The translations under genes were made by a program, and so were the position numbers. From Pontibacillus halophilus JSM 076056 = DSM 19796 (lineage in GTDB: Bacteria; Bacillota; Bacilli; Bacillales; BH030062): a stretch of DNA of 64,000 nucleotides. The notes below the pieces were generated by a model. The model did not search any database and was not told the DNA's origin. It was given only the letters and a program-made list of their open reading frames with translations. The stretch covers positions 186,001 to 250,000 of the forward strand of contig NZ_AULI01000001.1 of the NCBI RefSeq assembly GCF_000425205.1, read 5' to 3'. This document shows positions 50,297 through 60,988 of this stretch, one piece after another; position 1 is the stretch's first letter; every line of letters starts with the position of its first letter.

Positions 50297-53200
50297 TTAC
50301 ATATTTCTTCTGTACTGTCCACCTACTTCGTAAAGTGCATGGGTAATCTGTCCAAGACTTGCGACTCGCACGGTCTCCATCAACTCTTCAAAGATGTTTC
50401 CTCCGCTTGCAGCCACTTGCTTTAACTTGTTCAAAGCAGTTGCTGTAGCCCCTTCATGAGTTCCCTGGAAAGCTTGAAGCTCATGGATTTGATGCATCTT
50501 CTCATCTTTAGAGGCGCGGGCTAATTCCATTGAATCAATCTCCTCCTCAGATGGAGGATTTGGATTTAAGTAGGTGTTCACCCCGACGATTGGAAGCTCT
50601 CCACTATGCTTCTTCCCTTCATAATAGAGAGATTCTTCTTGAATCTTCCCTCTCTGATATTGACGCTCCATCGCTCCTAGTACGCCGCCTCTATCATTCA
50701 TACGCTCGAATTCTTGTAGGACAGCCTCCTCTACTAAATCCGTTAACTCCTCCACAATGTAAGAGCCTTGTAGCGAATTCTCATTCTTAGTCAAGCCGAA
50801 TTCCTTACTAATAATCATCTGAATCGCCATCGCTCGACGAACTGATTCTTCCGTCGGAGTTGTTATGGCTTCATCGTAAGAGTTTGTGTGCAATGAATTA
50901 CAGTTGTCCTGAATAGCAAGAAGCGCTTGAAGTGTCGTTCGAATATCATTAAAGTCAATTTCTTGAGCATGAAGAGAGCGTCCTGATGTCTGAATGTGAT
51001 ACTTCAACTTTTGGCTTCGCTCGTCGGCACCATATTTCTCTTTCATAATAATCGCCCAAATTCTCCTTGCCACTCGTCCAATGACGGTGTATTCAGGGTC
51101 TAGGCCATTTGAGAAGAAGAAGGATAAATTCGGTGCAAACTTATTTACATCCATCCCTCTACTTAAGTAGTACTCTACGTAAGTGAAGCCATTTGCGAGG
51201 GTGAACGCTAATTGAGTAATCGGGTTGGCACCTGCCTCAGCAATGTGATAGCCAGATATGGAAACTGAATAATAGTTTCGCACGTTATGATCTATGAAAT
51301 ATTGCTGAATGTCTCCCATCATTCGAAGGGCAAATTCAGTAGAGAAGATGCACGTATTCTGTCCTTGGTCTTCCTTTAGAATATCAGCTTGAACCGTTCC
51401 TCTCACAACTGACAGCGTTTCTTCTTTCAATTGCTGACGTTCTTCTTGAGTCGGCTCGCGTCCTTCTTCTTGTGTGAATCGCTCAAGCTGCTGATCAATC
51501 GCCGTGTTAAAGAACATGGCTAGAATAATTGGAGCAGGCCCATTAATCGTCATGGATACAGAAGTAGACGGAGCACATAGGTCAAAGCCATCGTACAGCT
51601 TCTTCATATCCTCTAGGGTGCAAATGGACACACCACTTTCCCCTACTTTTCCATAGATATCTGGACGCTCATCTGGGTCTTCCCCATACAACGTAACAGA
51701 ATCAAATGCGGTGCTTAACCGTTTCGCTTCATCCCCCTCAGATAAGTAATGAAATCGACGATTTGTCCTCTCTGGCGTTCCTTCACCAGCAAATTGCCGC
51801 TTCGGGTCTTCCCCTTTTCGTTTAAACGGGAACACGCCCGCTGTATATGGGAAGGCGCCTGGAACGTTCTCTCTTCTGTACCATCTAATCCGGTCTCCCC
51901 AGTCTGTAAAGCGAGGCAACGCAACTTTCGGGATTCTTAATCCTGATAACGACTCAGTAGAGATATCCATCTGGATTTCTCGGTCGCGCACTTGGAACGC
52001 CATCGTATCTTTCCCGTAACGCTCGTGCAGCGAATCCCAATCTTCAAGTTGCTTTTTAACGCTAGCATCTAGCTGTTGTTCAAACGTTTGTTCTAATTCA
52101 TCAAGGTCGTTCCTTTCGATATTCGACAACAGTTTTTTCGTTTCTTTAATATGTGAAAGATTACTCGCATAACTTGCTTGCTCTTCCGTTCGCCTGTGGT
52201 ACGTTTGAACCGTCTCTACAATATCTCGTAAGTATTGACGTCGCTCAGGTGGAATGATGAGGTTTTGCTTCTCTACAACGTCTGTTCGTTCAAACGGGAG
52301 AGCGACATCCCATTCATAACGTTCATTAATCAGCTCGAGTAGGGCATTAAATAACGTGTTGGTGCCTGGGTCGTTAAATTGGCTTGCAATCGTACCATAA
52401 ATCGGGAAGGTCGAGCGGTCTTCATGAAATTTCATATGACTGCGTTCATATTGCTTCCGCACTTGTCGAAGGGCATCTTCAGAACCCTTCTGCTCAAACT
52501 TATTAATGACAATTAAGTCAGCGAAATCAATCATGTCAATCTTCTCGAGTTGAGACGGCGCCCCGAATTCAGCCGTCATCACATACATCGATAAATCGGT
52601 TACTTCTGTAATGGCAGCGTCTCCTTGCCCGATTCCACTCGTTTCTACGATAACAAAGTCAAATCCCGCTGCTTGCACGACTTCAATCGCCTCTTTAATC
52701 GAATGAGAAAGTTCGCTTCTAGAATCACGCGTCGCCAATGAACGCATATACACACGAGGATGAAAGATGGCATTCATCCGGATTCTGTCCCCGAGTAGAG
52801 CTCCACCAGTTTTCTTCTTGGTAGGGTCGACAGACAAGATTGCAACTTTCTTATCTGGCACCTCGTGAATGAAGCGACGAATGAGTTCATCTGTCAGCGA
52901 GCTCTTCCCAGCCCCTCCTGTACCTGTAATGCCTAGTACAGGGATGGTATGTTTCTTTCGTTCTAACACAGCTTCAAGGGTTGCCGCCGCTTCTCGCTCT
53001 TCTTTAGGCGTGTTCTCAACGTATGTGATCCATTTAGCGACAGTGAGAGGATGCTCAGAAGATAGCAACTTCGCCTCTTCTTCTGCGTGAAAAGGAGGCT
53101 GGAAGTCGCATTCTCTCATCATGCGATTGATCATCCCTTGTAAGCCTAAGGTACGGCCGTCTTCTGGTGAAAAGATGCGCGCGACACCATACTCATGAAG

Positions 53201-53533
53201 CTCTTTGATTTCACGCGGGATAATAACGCCCCCGCCCCCACCATACACTCGAATATGCCCAGCTCCTCGTTCTTTCAATAAATCCACCATGTATTTAAAA
53301 TACTCTACATGGCCACCTTGATAAGAAGAAATCGCAATGCCTTGAACATCTTCTTGAATGGCCGCTTGCACCACTTCCTCAACAGAACGATTGTGGCCTA
53401 AGTGAATCACTTCTGCACCAGTCCCTTGAAGGATTCGACGCATGATATTAATGGATGCATCGTGTCCGTCAAATAAACTTGAAGCTGTCACGAAGCGAAT
53501 GGGGTGAGTCGGTTCATATACGGACTGTTCCAC
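50297..53533 (-). CDS. icmF: Fused isobutyryl-CoA mutase IcmF
   Basis: IcmF is a B12-dependent mutase that interconverts isobutyryl-CoA and butyryl-CoA (some forms act on pivalyl- or isovaleryl-CoA). The 1078-residue protein joins an N-terminal cobalamin-binding domain (FDGHDASI, lower-ligand His24), a MeaI-type GTPase chaperone (P-loop [12 protein letters not shown] near residue 200, then [12 protein letters not shown]) and a large C-terminal substrate domain ([19 protein letters not shown], then [18 protein letters not shown]). AAGGAGG at eight bases supports GTG 53531-53533; the start overlaps the tetR stop by 20 bases. In this operon it would feed branched acyl-CoA into beta-oxidation. 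Confidence 0.95.
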   Translation of the reverse strand: MEQSVYEPTHPIRFVTASSLFDGHDASINIMRRILQGTGAEVIHLGHNRSVEEVVQAAIQEDVQGIAISSYQGGHVEYFKYMVDLLKERGAGHIRVYGGGGGVIIPREIKELHEYGVARIFSPEDGRTLGLQGMINRMMRECDFQPPFHAEEEAKLLSSEHPLTVAKWITYVENTPKEEREAAATLEAVLERKKHTIPVLGITGTGGAGKSSLTDELIRRFIHEVPDKKVAILSVDPTKKKTGGALLGDRIRMNAIFHPRVYMRSLATRDSRSELSHSIKEAIEVVQAAGFDFVIVETSGIGQGDAAITEVTDLSMYVMTAEFGAPSQLEKIDMIDFADLIVINKFEQKGSEDALRQVRKQYERSHMKFHEDRSTFPIYGTIASQFNDPGTNTLFNALLELINERYEWDVALPFERTDVVEKQNLIIPPERRQYLRDIVETVQTYHRRTEEQASYASNLSHIKETKKLLSNIERNDLDELEQTFEQQLDASVKKQLEDWDSLHERYGKDTMAFQVRDREIQMDISTESLSGLRIPKVALPRFTDWGDRIRWYRRENVPGAFPYTAGVFPFKRKGEDPKRQFAGEGTPERTNRRFHYLSEGDEAKRLSTAFDSVTLYGEDPDERPDIYGKVGESGVSICTLEDMKKLYDGFDLCAPSTSVSMTINGPAPIILAMFFNTAIDQQLERFTQEEGREPTQEERQQLKEETLSVVRGTVQADILKEDQGQNTCIFSTEFALRMMGDIQQYFIDHNVRNYYSVSISGYHIAEAGANPITQLAFTLANGFTYVEYYLSRGMDVNKFAPNLSFFFSNGLDPEYTVIGRVARRIWAIIMKEKYGADERSQKLKYHIQTSGRSLHAQEIDFNDIRTTLQALLAIQDNCNSLHTNSYDEAITTPTEESVRRAMAIQMIISKEFGLTKNENSLQGSYIVEELTDLVEEAVLQEFERMNDRGGVLGAMERQYQRGKIQEESLYYEGKKHSGELPIVGVNTYLNPNPPSEEEIDSMELARASKDEKMHQIHELQAFQGTHEGATATALNKLKQVAASGGNIFEELMETVRVASLGQITHALYEVGGQYRRNM

Positions 53534-54164
53534 TCGATTGTCCTCCTTCATGGAATAGATTGGCACCCTGTAATAGGTACTGAGTCTGAAGCTTTGCATA
53601 AGAGTCGATTGTAAATGTCTTTTGGAGCATCCACCTGCGAAATCCCCACATCTGACCTTGCACGGTAATGTTGTTCGCTAACAGATGGATCTCTTCTTTA
53701 CGTAATCCAGTCGTACACTTCTCAAGCAACTGCTCGAAGAGGGCAATCATCGCTCCTTCTTTTTGGAGCACATATTCCTGAGCTTGCCTCGACAGCGACT
53801 TTACCTCCTGATACATAATGACGACTTCGTCCTGCATATCGTCCATAAGCTGAAAGTAAGAGGTGACGCCTCGAACAAGTTCCTCTTGACTCCCACTCTC
53901 TGTATCAATCATTACATGTAGTCGCTCCATCACTCGCTCATAGATATAGTCACATACGAGAAATAAAATATCTTCTTTCTTACGGATGTATTCATATAGG
54001 GTGCCTATACTAAATCCGGCTTCCTTCGCCACTTCTCTTGTCGTCGTTTTATGGAAACCCTTCTCTTTGAACAGCTTGACGGCAGCTTTAATCATCTGGT
54101 TACGCCGTATCGTTACAAGCTGTTCATCTTTAATAGAAGAAGGGACATGCCTTGGACGGGTCAT
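53514..54164 (-). CDS. TetR-family regulator of the acyl-CoA degradation operon
   Basis: The 216-residue protein has a TetR helix-turn-helix (about 20-65, [19 protein letters not shown], then [15 protein letters not shown]) and a ligand-binding C-terminal half. It is the fifth gene of an operon for acyl-CoA breakdown and so likely senses an acyl-CoA, as FadR of Bacillus does. Its likely operator is the AATGAACATT-centred dyad in front of fadF and mmgA. ATG follows AAGGAGG. It overlaps icmF by 20 bases. Confidence 0.9.
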   Translation of the reverse strand: MTRPRHVPSSIKDEQLVTIRRNQMIKAAVKLFKEKGFHKTTTREVAKEAGFSIGTLYEYIRKKEDILFLVCDYIYERVMERLHVMIDTESGSQEELVRGVTSYFQLMDDMQDEVVIMYQEVKSLSRQAQEYVLQKEGAMIALFEQLLEKCTTGLRKEEIHLLANNITVQGQMWGFRRWMLQKTFTIDSYAKLQTQYLLQGANLFHEGGQSSGTVRI

Positions 54165-54190
54165 AAACGTTCCTCCTTATTGAACGTTCT

Positions 54191-55333
54191 CTAATCCTTT
54201 GTCAGCATACGACCGATAACAAGACGCTGAATCTCATTCGTGCCTTCATAGATTTGTGTAATCTTTGCATCCCGCATATACCGTTCTACAGGGTAGTCTT
54301 TCGTATAGCCATAACCTCCAAATACTTGAACAGCTTCTACCGTTACGCGCATCGCTGTATCACCTGCGAACAGTTTGGACATAGCAGAAGCCTTTCCGTA
54401 CGGCAATCCTTCTGACTCTAACCACGCTGCTTGGTACGTAAGTAGACGGGACGCTTCAATTTCAGTTGCCATATCTGCCAGTTTAAAAGAGATGCCCTGC
54501 TGATTGGCAATAGGCTTCCCGAATTGCTCACGCTCTTTCGCGTACCCAACCGAAGCATCAAGAGCTCCTTGAGCAATCCCGACCGCTTGAGCAGCGATTC
54601 CGTTACGCCCGCCATCGAGCGTTGTCATTGCAATCTTGAAGCCTTCCCCTTCTGCTCCCAACCGATTCTCAATAGGGACACGACAATCCTCAAAGATGAG
54701 CTCTGTCGTTGGCGATGAACGAATGCCGAGCTTCTTCTCTTTCTTTCCAAATTCGAATCCAGGTGTTCCTTTCTCGACGATAAATGCCGTAATCCCTTTA
54801 TGCTTACTGTCACCATCCGTCTTTGCGAATACAATATACGTATCTGCTACGCCGCCATTTGTAATCCACACTTTGCTTCCATTTAGAATATAGGCATCAC
54901 CGTCTAGCTTCGCAGTTGTTCGCATAGATGCTACATCTGAACCTGCTCCTGGTTCTGACAATGCGTATGCTCCAAGCTTCTCTCCTGTTGCAAGCTGCCG
55001 TAGGAAGGTTTGTTTTTGTTCTTCATTGCCATACGTATAAATCGGCCAGCTCGCTAGCGAAAGGTGAGCTGATAACGTAACACCTGTTGAGGCACATACA
55101 CGTGATAACTCTTCTACGGCGATGCAATAACTAACGTAGTCAGAACCAATCCCACCGTATTCTTCTGGCCACGGGATCCCTGTTAACCCGAGTTCTGCCA
55201 TCTTATCGAAGATTTCTCGGTCAAAGCGTTCTTCTTCGTCCCGTTCAGCGGCTGTTGGCTCCACTTCATTGACTGCAAAATCCCGGACCATCTTCTTCAA
55301 CATTTGTTGTTCTTCCGTTAACGTGAATTTCAT
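54191..55333 (-). CDS. acdA: Acyl-CoA dehydrogenase (AcdA)
   Basis: This flavoenzyme makes trans-2-enoyl-CoA from acyl-CoA and passes electrons to ETF. The 380-residue protein has the family landmarks [39 protein letters not shown] and the catalytic Glu in [13 protein letters not shown]. Length is standard. It lies 17 bases after a close paralogue (55351-56493) and 26 bases before tetR. Confidence 0.94.
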   Translation of the reverse strand: MKFTLTEEQQMLKKMVRDFAVNEVEPTAAERDEEERFDREIFDKMAELGLTGIPWPEEYGGIGSDYVSYCIAVEELSRVCASTGVTLSAHLSLASWPIYTYGNEEQKQTFLRQLATGEKLGAYALSEPGAGSDVASMRTTAKLDGDAYILNGSKVWITNGGVADTYIVFAKTDGDSKHKGITAFIVEKGTPGFEFGKKEKKLGIRSSPTTELIFEDCRVPIENRLGAEGEGFKIAMTTLDGGRNGIAAQAVGIAQGALDASVGYAKEREQFGKPIANQQGISFKLADMATEIEASRLLTYQAAWLESEGLPYGKASAMSKLFAGDTAMRVTVEAVQVFGGYGYTKDYPVERYMRDAKITQIYEGTNEIQRLVIGRMLTKD

Positions 55334-55350
55334 CTTTCTTCCTCCCCCGC

Positions 55351-56493
55351 TTATTCCTTAATAAGATGATTGCTAATGACAATATGCTGGATTTCATTTG
55401 TGCCTTCATAGATTTCACACACTTTAGCGTCTCGGAAGAACCGCTCGACCGCATAGTCCTTCGTATATCCATAGCCCCCATGCACTTGCACTGCCTCAAT
55501 GGCACAAGCGACAGCCGTTCTTGAGGCGAAGAGTTTCGCCATGGATGCCACCTTCCCAGTAGGCAGACCTTCATCAAGTCGTGATGCCGCTTGATAGGTT
55601 AATAGTTTCGCAGCCTCTACCTCTGTCCCCATGTCGGCCAGCTTAAAGAGTATCCCCTGCTGACTTGAGATTGGTTTACCAAACTGCTCACGTCCCTTTG
55701 CGTAGCGAACGGCGTGCTCTAGGGAGGCTTCAGCTATCCCAAGTGATTGGGCAGCAATCCCAATTCGCCCATTATCGAGATTCGCCATCGCAATCTTGAA
55801 TCCGTCTCCTTCATTACCAAGTAACTGACTTGCCGGAACACGACATTGGTCAAAGGAAAGCTGTACTGTACTTGAACCGTGCATGCCCATCTTTCTCTCT
55901 CTGTTACCAATTTCAAATCCTTTTGTATCCTTCTCCACGATGAAAGCAGAGATGCCTCTAGTTCCTGCTTCAGGGTCCGTCCTCGCAAACACGATGTACG
56001 TGTCTGCCTCCCCGCCGTTTGTGATATACACTTTTGAGCCGGTGAGGACGTATTCATCCCCTTCTTTCACTGCCCTTGTCTTTAAACTACCTGCGTCCGA
56101 ACCTGCTGATGGCTCTGTTAACGCAAATGCACCAATGTATTCACCTTTCGCAAGCTTTGGAATATATCTCTCTTTCTGCTCTTCCGACCCAAAATACAAA
56201 ATAGGATTTGTTCCAACAGAGGTATGAACAGATAGGATAACGCCTACCGCTGCACTGACTTTAGACAATTCATGAATGGCAATAATATAAGAAGTAAAGT
56301 CCATCCCAGCGCCTCCATACTTCTCTGGGATTGGGATACCTAATAGCCCTAACTCGCCCATTTGTCGAACTACTTCTCTTGGGAAGCGGTCTTCTACTTC
56401 CATTTGTTCAACAGCTGGTTCTACGACATGCTGAGCAAAGTTCCGAACCATATTTCGAATCATTTCCTGCTCATTTGTGAATGTGAGCTTCAT
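55351..56493 (-). CDS. Acyl-CoA dehydrogenase, second copy
   Basis: A second 380-residue acyl-CoA dehydrogenase with the same landmarks ([44 protein letters not shown]). It is clearly related to the neighbour at 54191-55333, so the pair arose by tandem duplication, maybe with different chain-length preference. It follows mmgB by four bases; AGAGGAG gives seven bases of spacing to the ATG. Confidence 0.94.
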   Translation of the reverse strand: MKLTFTNEQEMIRNMVRNFAQHVVEPAVEQMEVEDRFPREVVRQMGELGLLGIPIPEKYGGAGMDFTSYIIAIHELSKVSAAVGVILSVHTSVGTNPILYFGSEEQKERYIPKLAKGEYIGAFALTEPSAGSDAGSLKTRAVKEGDEYVLTGSKVYITNGGEADTYIVFARTDPEAGTRGISAFIVEKDTKGFEIGNRERKMGMHGSSTVQLSFDQCRVPASQLLGNEGDGFKIAMANLDNGRIGIAAQSLGIAEASLEHAVRYAKGREQFGKPISSQQGILFKLADMGTEVEAAKLLTYQAASRLDEGLPTGKVASMAKLFASRTAVACAIEAVQVHGGYGYTKDYAVERFFRDAKVCEIYEGTNEIQHIVISNHLIKE

Positions 56494-56497
56494 CTCC

Positions 56498-57358
56498 TCA
56501 CTCCTCTACGCTATAGTCATAGAAGCCACGGCCCACCTTCTTGCCATACCATCCGGCTTGCACATATTGCTTCAAGAGCGGGCAAGGGCGATACTTGCTA
56601 TCTCCAAACCCATCGTGAAGTACTTCCATGATGGATAGACATGTATCTAATCCGATGAAATCGGCTAGAGTTAACGGCCCCATCGGATGATTCATGCCAA
56701 GCTTCATCACTTCATCCACGTCTTCAATAGATGCCACCCCTTCATACACCGCGTAGATGGCCTCGTTAATCATAGGCATGAGCACCCGATTCGAAACAAA
56801 CCCAGGAAAATCTTTCACTTCAACCGGTGTTTTAGATAGGTGTTCTGTCGCTTCCTTAATCGTTTCATACGTTTCATCACTTGTTTGTAAGCCACGAATG
56901 ATTTCGACTAGCTTCATAATTGGGACAGGATTCATAAAATGCATCCCGATGACCTTCTCGGGTCGTTCCGTTACCGAAGCGATTTCCGTTATGGATAACG
57001 AAGACGTATTGGAAGCAAGCACAGCGTGTGAAGGGGCATAGTGATCAAGACTCTTAAAAACCGCCTTTTTCACCTCCATGGATTCTACGATGGCTTCAAT
57101 GACCAAGTCCGCTTGTTGAGCCTTTTTCAATTCCGTCGCTACTTCAATTCGACCTAACGTGCTTGCCTTTACTTCTTCTGATATCTTGCCCTTCGATACA
57201 CTTCTGTCTAGATTTCGTTCAATGGATTGGACCCCTTTTTGCACCGCTTCTTCTTCTTGATCATGAAGGATGACATTTACCTCGGCCATCGCAAATACTT
57301 GCGCAATCCCACTTCCCATCTGTCCCGCACCAATAACCATAACCGTCCGAAGATTCAT
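56498..57358 (-). CDS. mmgB: 3-hydroxybutyryl-CoA dehydrogenase
   Basis: This NAD-dependent enzyme oxidises 3-hydroxyacyl-CoA. The 286-residue protein has the Rossmann motif (VIGAGQMGSGIAQVFA), ASNTSSLSITEIAS and HFMNPVPIMKLVEII with the catalytic His/Glu pair, and the C-terminal dimer domain (DFPGFVSNRVLMPMINEA). GGGAGG at seven bases supports ATG 57356-57358. It is the second gene of the operon, as mmgB in B. subtilis. Confidence 0.95.
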   Translation of the reverse strand: MNLRTVMVIGAGQMGSGIAQVFAMAEVNVILHDQEEEAVQKGVQSIERNLDRSVSKGKISEEVKASTLGRIEVATELKKAQQADLVIEAIVESMEVKKAVFKSLDHYAPSHAVLASNTSSLSITEIASVTERPEKVIGMHFMNPVPIMKLVEIIRGLQTSDETYETIKEATEHLSKTPVEVKDFPGFVSNRVLMPMINEAIYAVYEGVASIEDVDEVMKLGMNHPMGPLTLADFIGLDTCLSIMEVLHDGFGDSKYRPCPLLKQYVQAGWYGKKVGRGFYDYSVEE

Positions 57359-57370
57359 TTCCATTCCTCC

Positions 57371-58558
57371 CTATCCCTTTGGCACTTCAATTAGAACAGC
57401 ATCTCCTTGGCCTCCGCCACTGCAGATTGCGGCAATCCCTTTGCCGCCTCCACGGCGTATCAGTTCGTACATGAGAGTTAGTACAATTCGTGCCCCACTA
57501 GCTCCAATTGGATGACCTAGAGCGACAGCCCCCCCATTAACATTGATTTTATCTGGGTCTAACTCCGCAATCTTGCCGCTTGCCAAGGCAACAGCCGCAA
57601 ACGCTTCGTTGACTTCAAATAAGTCAATGTCTTGTAGGGACACTCCTGTCTTCTCTACTAGCTTATTGATGACAAGCCCTGGGGTCTTCGGGAAATCTTC
57701 TGCCTGTACAGCTACTTCTGCATGCCCCTTTATATAAGCCAGTGGTTGAAGTCCTTGTGAGGTTGCGTATGCTTCTGAAGTAAGTACCATCGCACCTGCT
57801 CCATCGTTCACACCAGGTGCATTACCTGCAGTAATTGATCCGTCTTTGTCAAACGCAGGTCTTAACTTCTGAAGCCTCTCAAGTGACGTATCTTCACGAG
57901 GGGCTTCATCTTTAGAGACGAGGAGCGCTTCTCCCTTTCTCTGTGGCACTTCTACATCAACAATCTCTTCACCCAACGTTCCATTCTTGGTCGCCTCTAT
58001 CGCTCGTTGATGACTTCGGTATGCCCACTCATCTTGAGCTTCTCTTGATAACCCATATTCCTCTGCGGTACGGTTCCCATAGTTCCCCATATGCACAGCA
58101 TGGAACGAACACGTTAACCCGTCGTGAACCATCATATCCTTCACTTGGCCATCCCCCATACGGAATCCAAACCTTGCGTTCGGTAAGAAGTATGGAGCAT
58201 TGCTCATACTTTCCATTCCACCCGCTACAACGACTTGCTCATCGCCTAACCGAATGAGTTGATCGCCAAGTGTCACGCTTCTTAACCCGGATGCACATAC
58301 TTTGTTGATGGTTTCTGTCTTTACATCCCAAGGAATTCCGGCTAACCTCGCTGCCTGCCTAGATGGAATTTGCCCCTGTCCGCCTTGTAGAACCATCCCC
58401 ATAATCACTTCATCGACGTCCTCACCTTGTATCCCCGTACGCTTTAACGATTCTTTAATGGCATATCCTCCAAGTTCCATAGCTGTAAGAGAGCTTAATG
58501 CACCACCAAATTTACCGAAAGGGGTTCTTGCGCCACCTACAATAACAGTTTGATTCAT
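57371..58558 (-). CDS. mmgA: Acetyl-CoA C-acetyltransferase (thiolase)
   Basis: The thiolase cleaves acetoacetyl-CoA or longer 3-ketoacyl-CoA, the last step of beta-oxidation, or condenses acetyl-CoA. The 395-residue protein has the nucleophile Cys in [11 protein letters not shown], the [11 protein letters not shown] loop, and the second catalytic Cys in [11 protein letters not shown]. It is the first gene of the operon. AGGAGG at seven bases selects ATG 58556-58558. A perfect cre site lies 20 bases upstream. Confidence 0.95.
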   Translation of the reverse strand: MNQTVIVGGARTPFGKFGGALSSLTAMELGGYAIKESLKRTGIQGEDVDEVIMGMVLQGGQGQIPSRQAARLAGIPWDVKTETINKVCASGLRSVTLGDQLIRLGDEQVVVAGGMESMSNAPYFLPNARFGFRMGDGQVKDMMVHDGLTCSFHAVHMGNYGNRTAEEYGLSREAQDEWAYRSHQRAIEATKNGTLGEEIVDVEVPQRKGEALLVSKDEAPREDTSLERLQKLRPAFDKDGSITAGNAPGVNDGAGAMVLTSEAYATSQGLQPLAYIKGHAEVAVQAEDFPKTPGLVINKLVEKTGVSLQDIDLFEVNEAFAAVALASGKIAELDPDKINVNGGAVALGHPIGASGARIVLTLMYELIRRGGGKGIAAICSGGGQGDAVLIEVPKG

Positions 58559-58577
58559 AACCATTCCTCCTCTTTAT

Positions 58578-58591
58578 TGTTAACGCTTACA
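58578..58591 (-). promoter_or_regulatory. cre site (CcpA) in the mmgA leader
   Basis: On the minus strand TGTAAGCGTTAACA matches TGWAANCGNTNWCA at every position, so catabolite repression of this operon is expected. Confidence 0.8.
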
Positions 58592-58614
58592 AATAAATGC
58601 GACCGAACGCTCGC

Positions 58615-58628
58615 TCAATGAACATTCA
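58615..58628 (-). promoter_or_regulatory. Likely TetR/FadR-type operator of the mmgA operon
   Basis: TCAATGAACATTCA differs by one base from the perfect dyad TGAATGAACATTCA in front of fadF (60888-60901). It lies between the fadF hairpin and the mmgA start codon. Confidence 0.65.
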
Positions 58629-58630
58629 TA

Positions 58631-58660
58631 AGGAAAGTGCACACGACGGTACACTTTCCT
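58631..58660 (-). terminator. Hairpin after fadF
   Basis: AGGAAAGTG and its complement, with a 12-base loop, follow the fadF stop codon by ten bases. There is no good T run, so termination may be weak and allow read-through into mmgA. Confidence 0.5.
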
Positions 58661-58670
58661 ATTTCCATGT

Positions 58671-60803
58671 CTATGCTGGTTGCTCCTCTTTTTTCGGACC
58701 GAAAACAGATTTCGCTAACACTTCTGCAACATCTTCTGTACCTACCTGCTCGTCCACTTCCTTCGCCTTCGTACCGTCGCTTAACATTGTTAAGCAATAC
58801 GGGCAGCCAGAGGAAATGGTCGTTGCGTTCGTCTGCAACGCTTGTTCTGTACGAGCTACGTTAATTCGATTCCCCGTCTTCTCTTCCATCCACATCAGTC
58901 CTCCGCCAGCTCCACAGCACATTCCGTTCTGTCGATTCCTGTTCATTTCAGCTATTTGTACACCCGGAATGGCTTTTAAGATATCTCTTGGCGGTTCGTA
59001 CACTTCGTTATAGCGACCAAGGTAGCATGAATCATGATACGTAATGGTCTGTTGTACTTCGTGAGTAGGCTTCAAACGCCCATCACGAACGAGTTCAGCA
59101 AGGATCTCTGTGTGGTGATAAACCTCACCCTCAAATCCAAAGTCCGGATACTCATTCTTAAATACGTTATAAGCATGAGGATCGATCGTAATAATTTTCT
59201 TCACGCCAGCTTTCTCGAACTCTTGAATATTCTTCTCGGCAAGCTCTTGGAATAGAAATTCGTTTCCTAAGCGGCGGGCTGTGTCCCCAGAATTACGTTC
59301 TTTGTTTCCGAGAATTGCATACTTCACACCCGCTTCATTTAATAGCTTGGCAAATGACATCGCAATCTTCTGGCTACGGTTGTCATAGGCACCCATGGAG
59401 CTGACCCAGAATAAGTACTCGAATTCTTCTCCAGCTTTATTCATATCTTTCACAGTTGGTATGTGAACGCTTTCATCTTCTTGTTTCCAATTCTCTCTTT
59501 CTTTCTTTGATAGACCCCATGGATTCCCTTGACGTTCAATGTTCATCATTGCACGCTGAGCATCTTGATCCATTTTCCCTTCTGTTAATACGAGGTAGCG
59601 GCGTAGGTCAATGATTTTGTCCACGTGTTCGTTCATAACAGGACACTGGTCTTCACAATTCCGACACGTTGTACATGCCCATAGCTCTTCTTCTGTAATG
59701 ACATCCCCAATTAGGCTCTTTTCTAGTGGGTCTGCGATCGCTGCAGCTGTTTCTTGTTGCCCTTTGGATTGGGCCATCTTTGCAAGCTGATTTCCATTTG
59801 TATTTGAGAACGCATAAGTTGGCACCCAAGGCTGTTGCCCTGTGACAACTGCACCCTTCTCCGTTAAATGGTCCCGCAATTTAATAATCAAGTCCATCGG
59901 AGAAAGCATTTTCCCTGTACCTGTTGCAGGACAAACGTTTGTACAACGCCCGCACTCTACGCAGGAATATAAGTCAATCATTTGCAATTGAGTCAAGTCT
60001 TCAATCTTACCAGCACCAAAGGATACTTCCTCTTCTTCTTCACCCTCCACGTCGAAATCAAGCTTAGATAGCTTTCCTGGTGGAACGTCTCGGCTAAGAT
60101 ACACATTGATTGGTGCCGCAATCAAGTGAGCGTGCTTCGATTGTGGTACATACACAAGGAATGTTAGTAAGATTAACAAGTGAATCCACCATGATACGAA
60201 GAAGATAGCAATGGCAGCCGTTTCTCCAATCCAACTAAATAAGAAGGCAATGGAACTTGCAACTGGCTCTGTCCACGTTCCTTCCTCGCCGTGCCAGATG
60301 AGGCCCATTCCATTTCCGACCAACACAGAAACCATTAGTGTGCCGATGAAGATAAGAACAAGACCAGCTTTAAACCCTCGCTTCAATCGGACAAGCTTCT
60401 CCATGTAACGACGATAAAACGCCCAGAACACAGCGACTAAGATCATTAAAGTGACAAGTTCCTGGAAGAATGTAAACCCAGGATACAATGGCCCAAGTGG
60501 CAAGTGATTCCCTGGTGAGAGTCCTTTCACGATAAAGTCGATTGCGCCAAATTGAACAAGAATAAATCCGTAGAACATCATGACATGTATAGCCCCAGAT
60601 TTCTTGTCCTTTAACAATTTCTTCTGACCAAATACATAAATCCAAATGTTCTTTAGTCGTTTCTTCACCTGTTGGTCATATTCAACTTTACGACCGAGTT
60701 GAATATAGGCAATGCGTGTTCGAACGACTCGAACAAATAAATACAATCCGTAGACGGTTATGCCGATAAATAAAATCCAGTTTGCTAACAACCATCCATT
60801 CAT
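58671..60803 (-). CDS. fadF: FadF-type iron-sulfur membrane oxidoreductase
   Basis: FadF is thought to pass electrons from acyl-CoA dehydrogenases, through ETF, to the quinone pool. The 710-residue protein has an N-terminal membrane part with about six helices (1-240), two 4Fe-4S motifs (CVECGRCTNVCP near 280 and CTTCRNCEDQCP near 385), and two CCG domains (HDSCYLGRYNE...MCCGAGGG and SGCPYC) as in heterodisulfide reductase and LutA/GlpC. It corresponds to ywjF of B. subtilis beside acdA. The ATG follows GAGGGGGG. It has its own promoter and operator. Confidence 0.94.
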   Translation of the reverse strand: MNGWLLANWILFIGITVYGLYLFVRVVRTRIAYIQLGRKVEYDQQVKKRLKNIWIYVFGQKKLLKDKKSGAIHVMMFYGFILVQFGAIDFIVKGLSPGNHLPLGPLYPGFTFFQELVTLMILVAVFWAFYRRYMEKLVRLKRGFKAGLVLIFIGTLMVSVLVGNGMGLIWHGEEGTWTEPVASSIAFLFSWIGETAAIAIFFVSWWIHLLILLTFLVYVPQSKHAHLIAAPINVYLSRDVPPGKLSKLDFDVEGEEEEEVSFGAGKIEDLTQLQMIDLYSCVECGRCTNVCPATGTGKMLSPMDLIIKLRDHLTEKGAVVTGQQPWVPTYAFSNTNGNQLAKMAQSKGQQETAAAIADPLEKSLIGDVITEEELWACTTCRNCEDQCPVMNEHVDKIIDLRRYLVLTEGKMDQDAQRAMMNIERQGNPWGLSKKERENWKQEDESVHIPTVKDMNKAGEEFEYLFWVSSMGAYDNRSQKIAMSFAKLLNEAGVKYAILGNKERNSGDTARRLGNEFLFQELAEKNIQEFEKAGVKKIITIDPHAYNVFKNEYPDFGFEGEVYHHTEILAELVRDGRLKPTHEVQQTITYHDSCYLGRYNEVYEPPRDILKAIPGVQIAEMNRNRQNGMCCGAGGGLMWMEEKTGNRINVARTEQALQTNATTISSGCPYCLTMLSDGTKAKEVDEQVGTEDVAEVLAKSVFGPKKEEQPA

Positions 60804-60876
60804 TGCTTTCCCCCCTCTTGCTCGATGTCCATCACCCTTAAGGATGATTTGATAATTTTCTGACTACTATACTGTT

Positions 60877-60906
60877 ATCTTAAATTATGAATGAACATTC
60901 AGTCAA
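60877..60906 (-). promoter_or_regulatory. fadF promoter overlapped by a FadR-type operator
   Basis: On the minus strand TTGACT (60901-60906), an 18-base spacer and TAAGAT (60877-60882). TGAATGAACATTCA (60888-60901), a perfect 14-base dyad apart from its two central bases, fills the spacer. This resembles the FadR box of B. subtilis (TGAATGAMTANTCATTCA). Confidence 0.8.
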
Positions 60907-60988
60907 CTCATTTTCCTAGTATTTTTACGTTCAATCTGCTTACATTTAGGGAAAGCTATGTACGATAGTGATTTAGCTCGAAAGGGGC

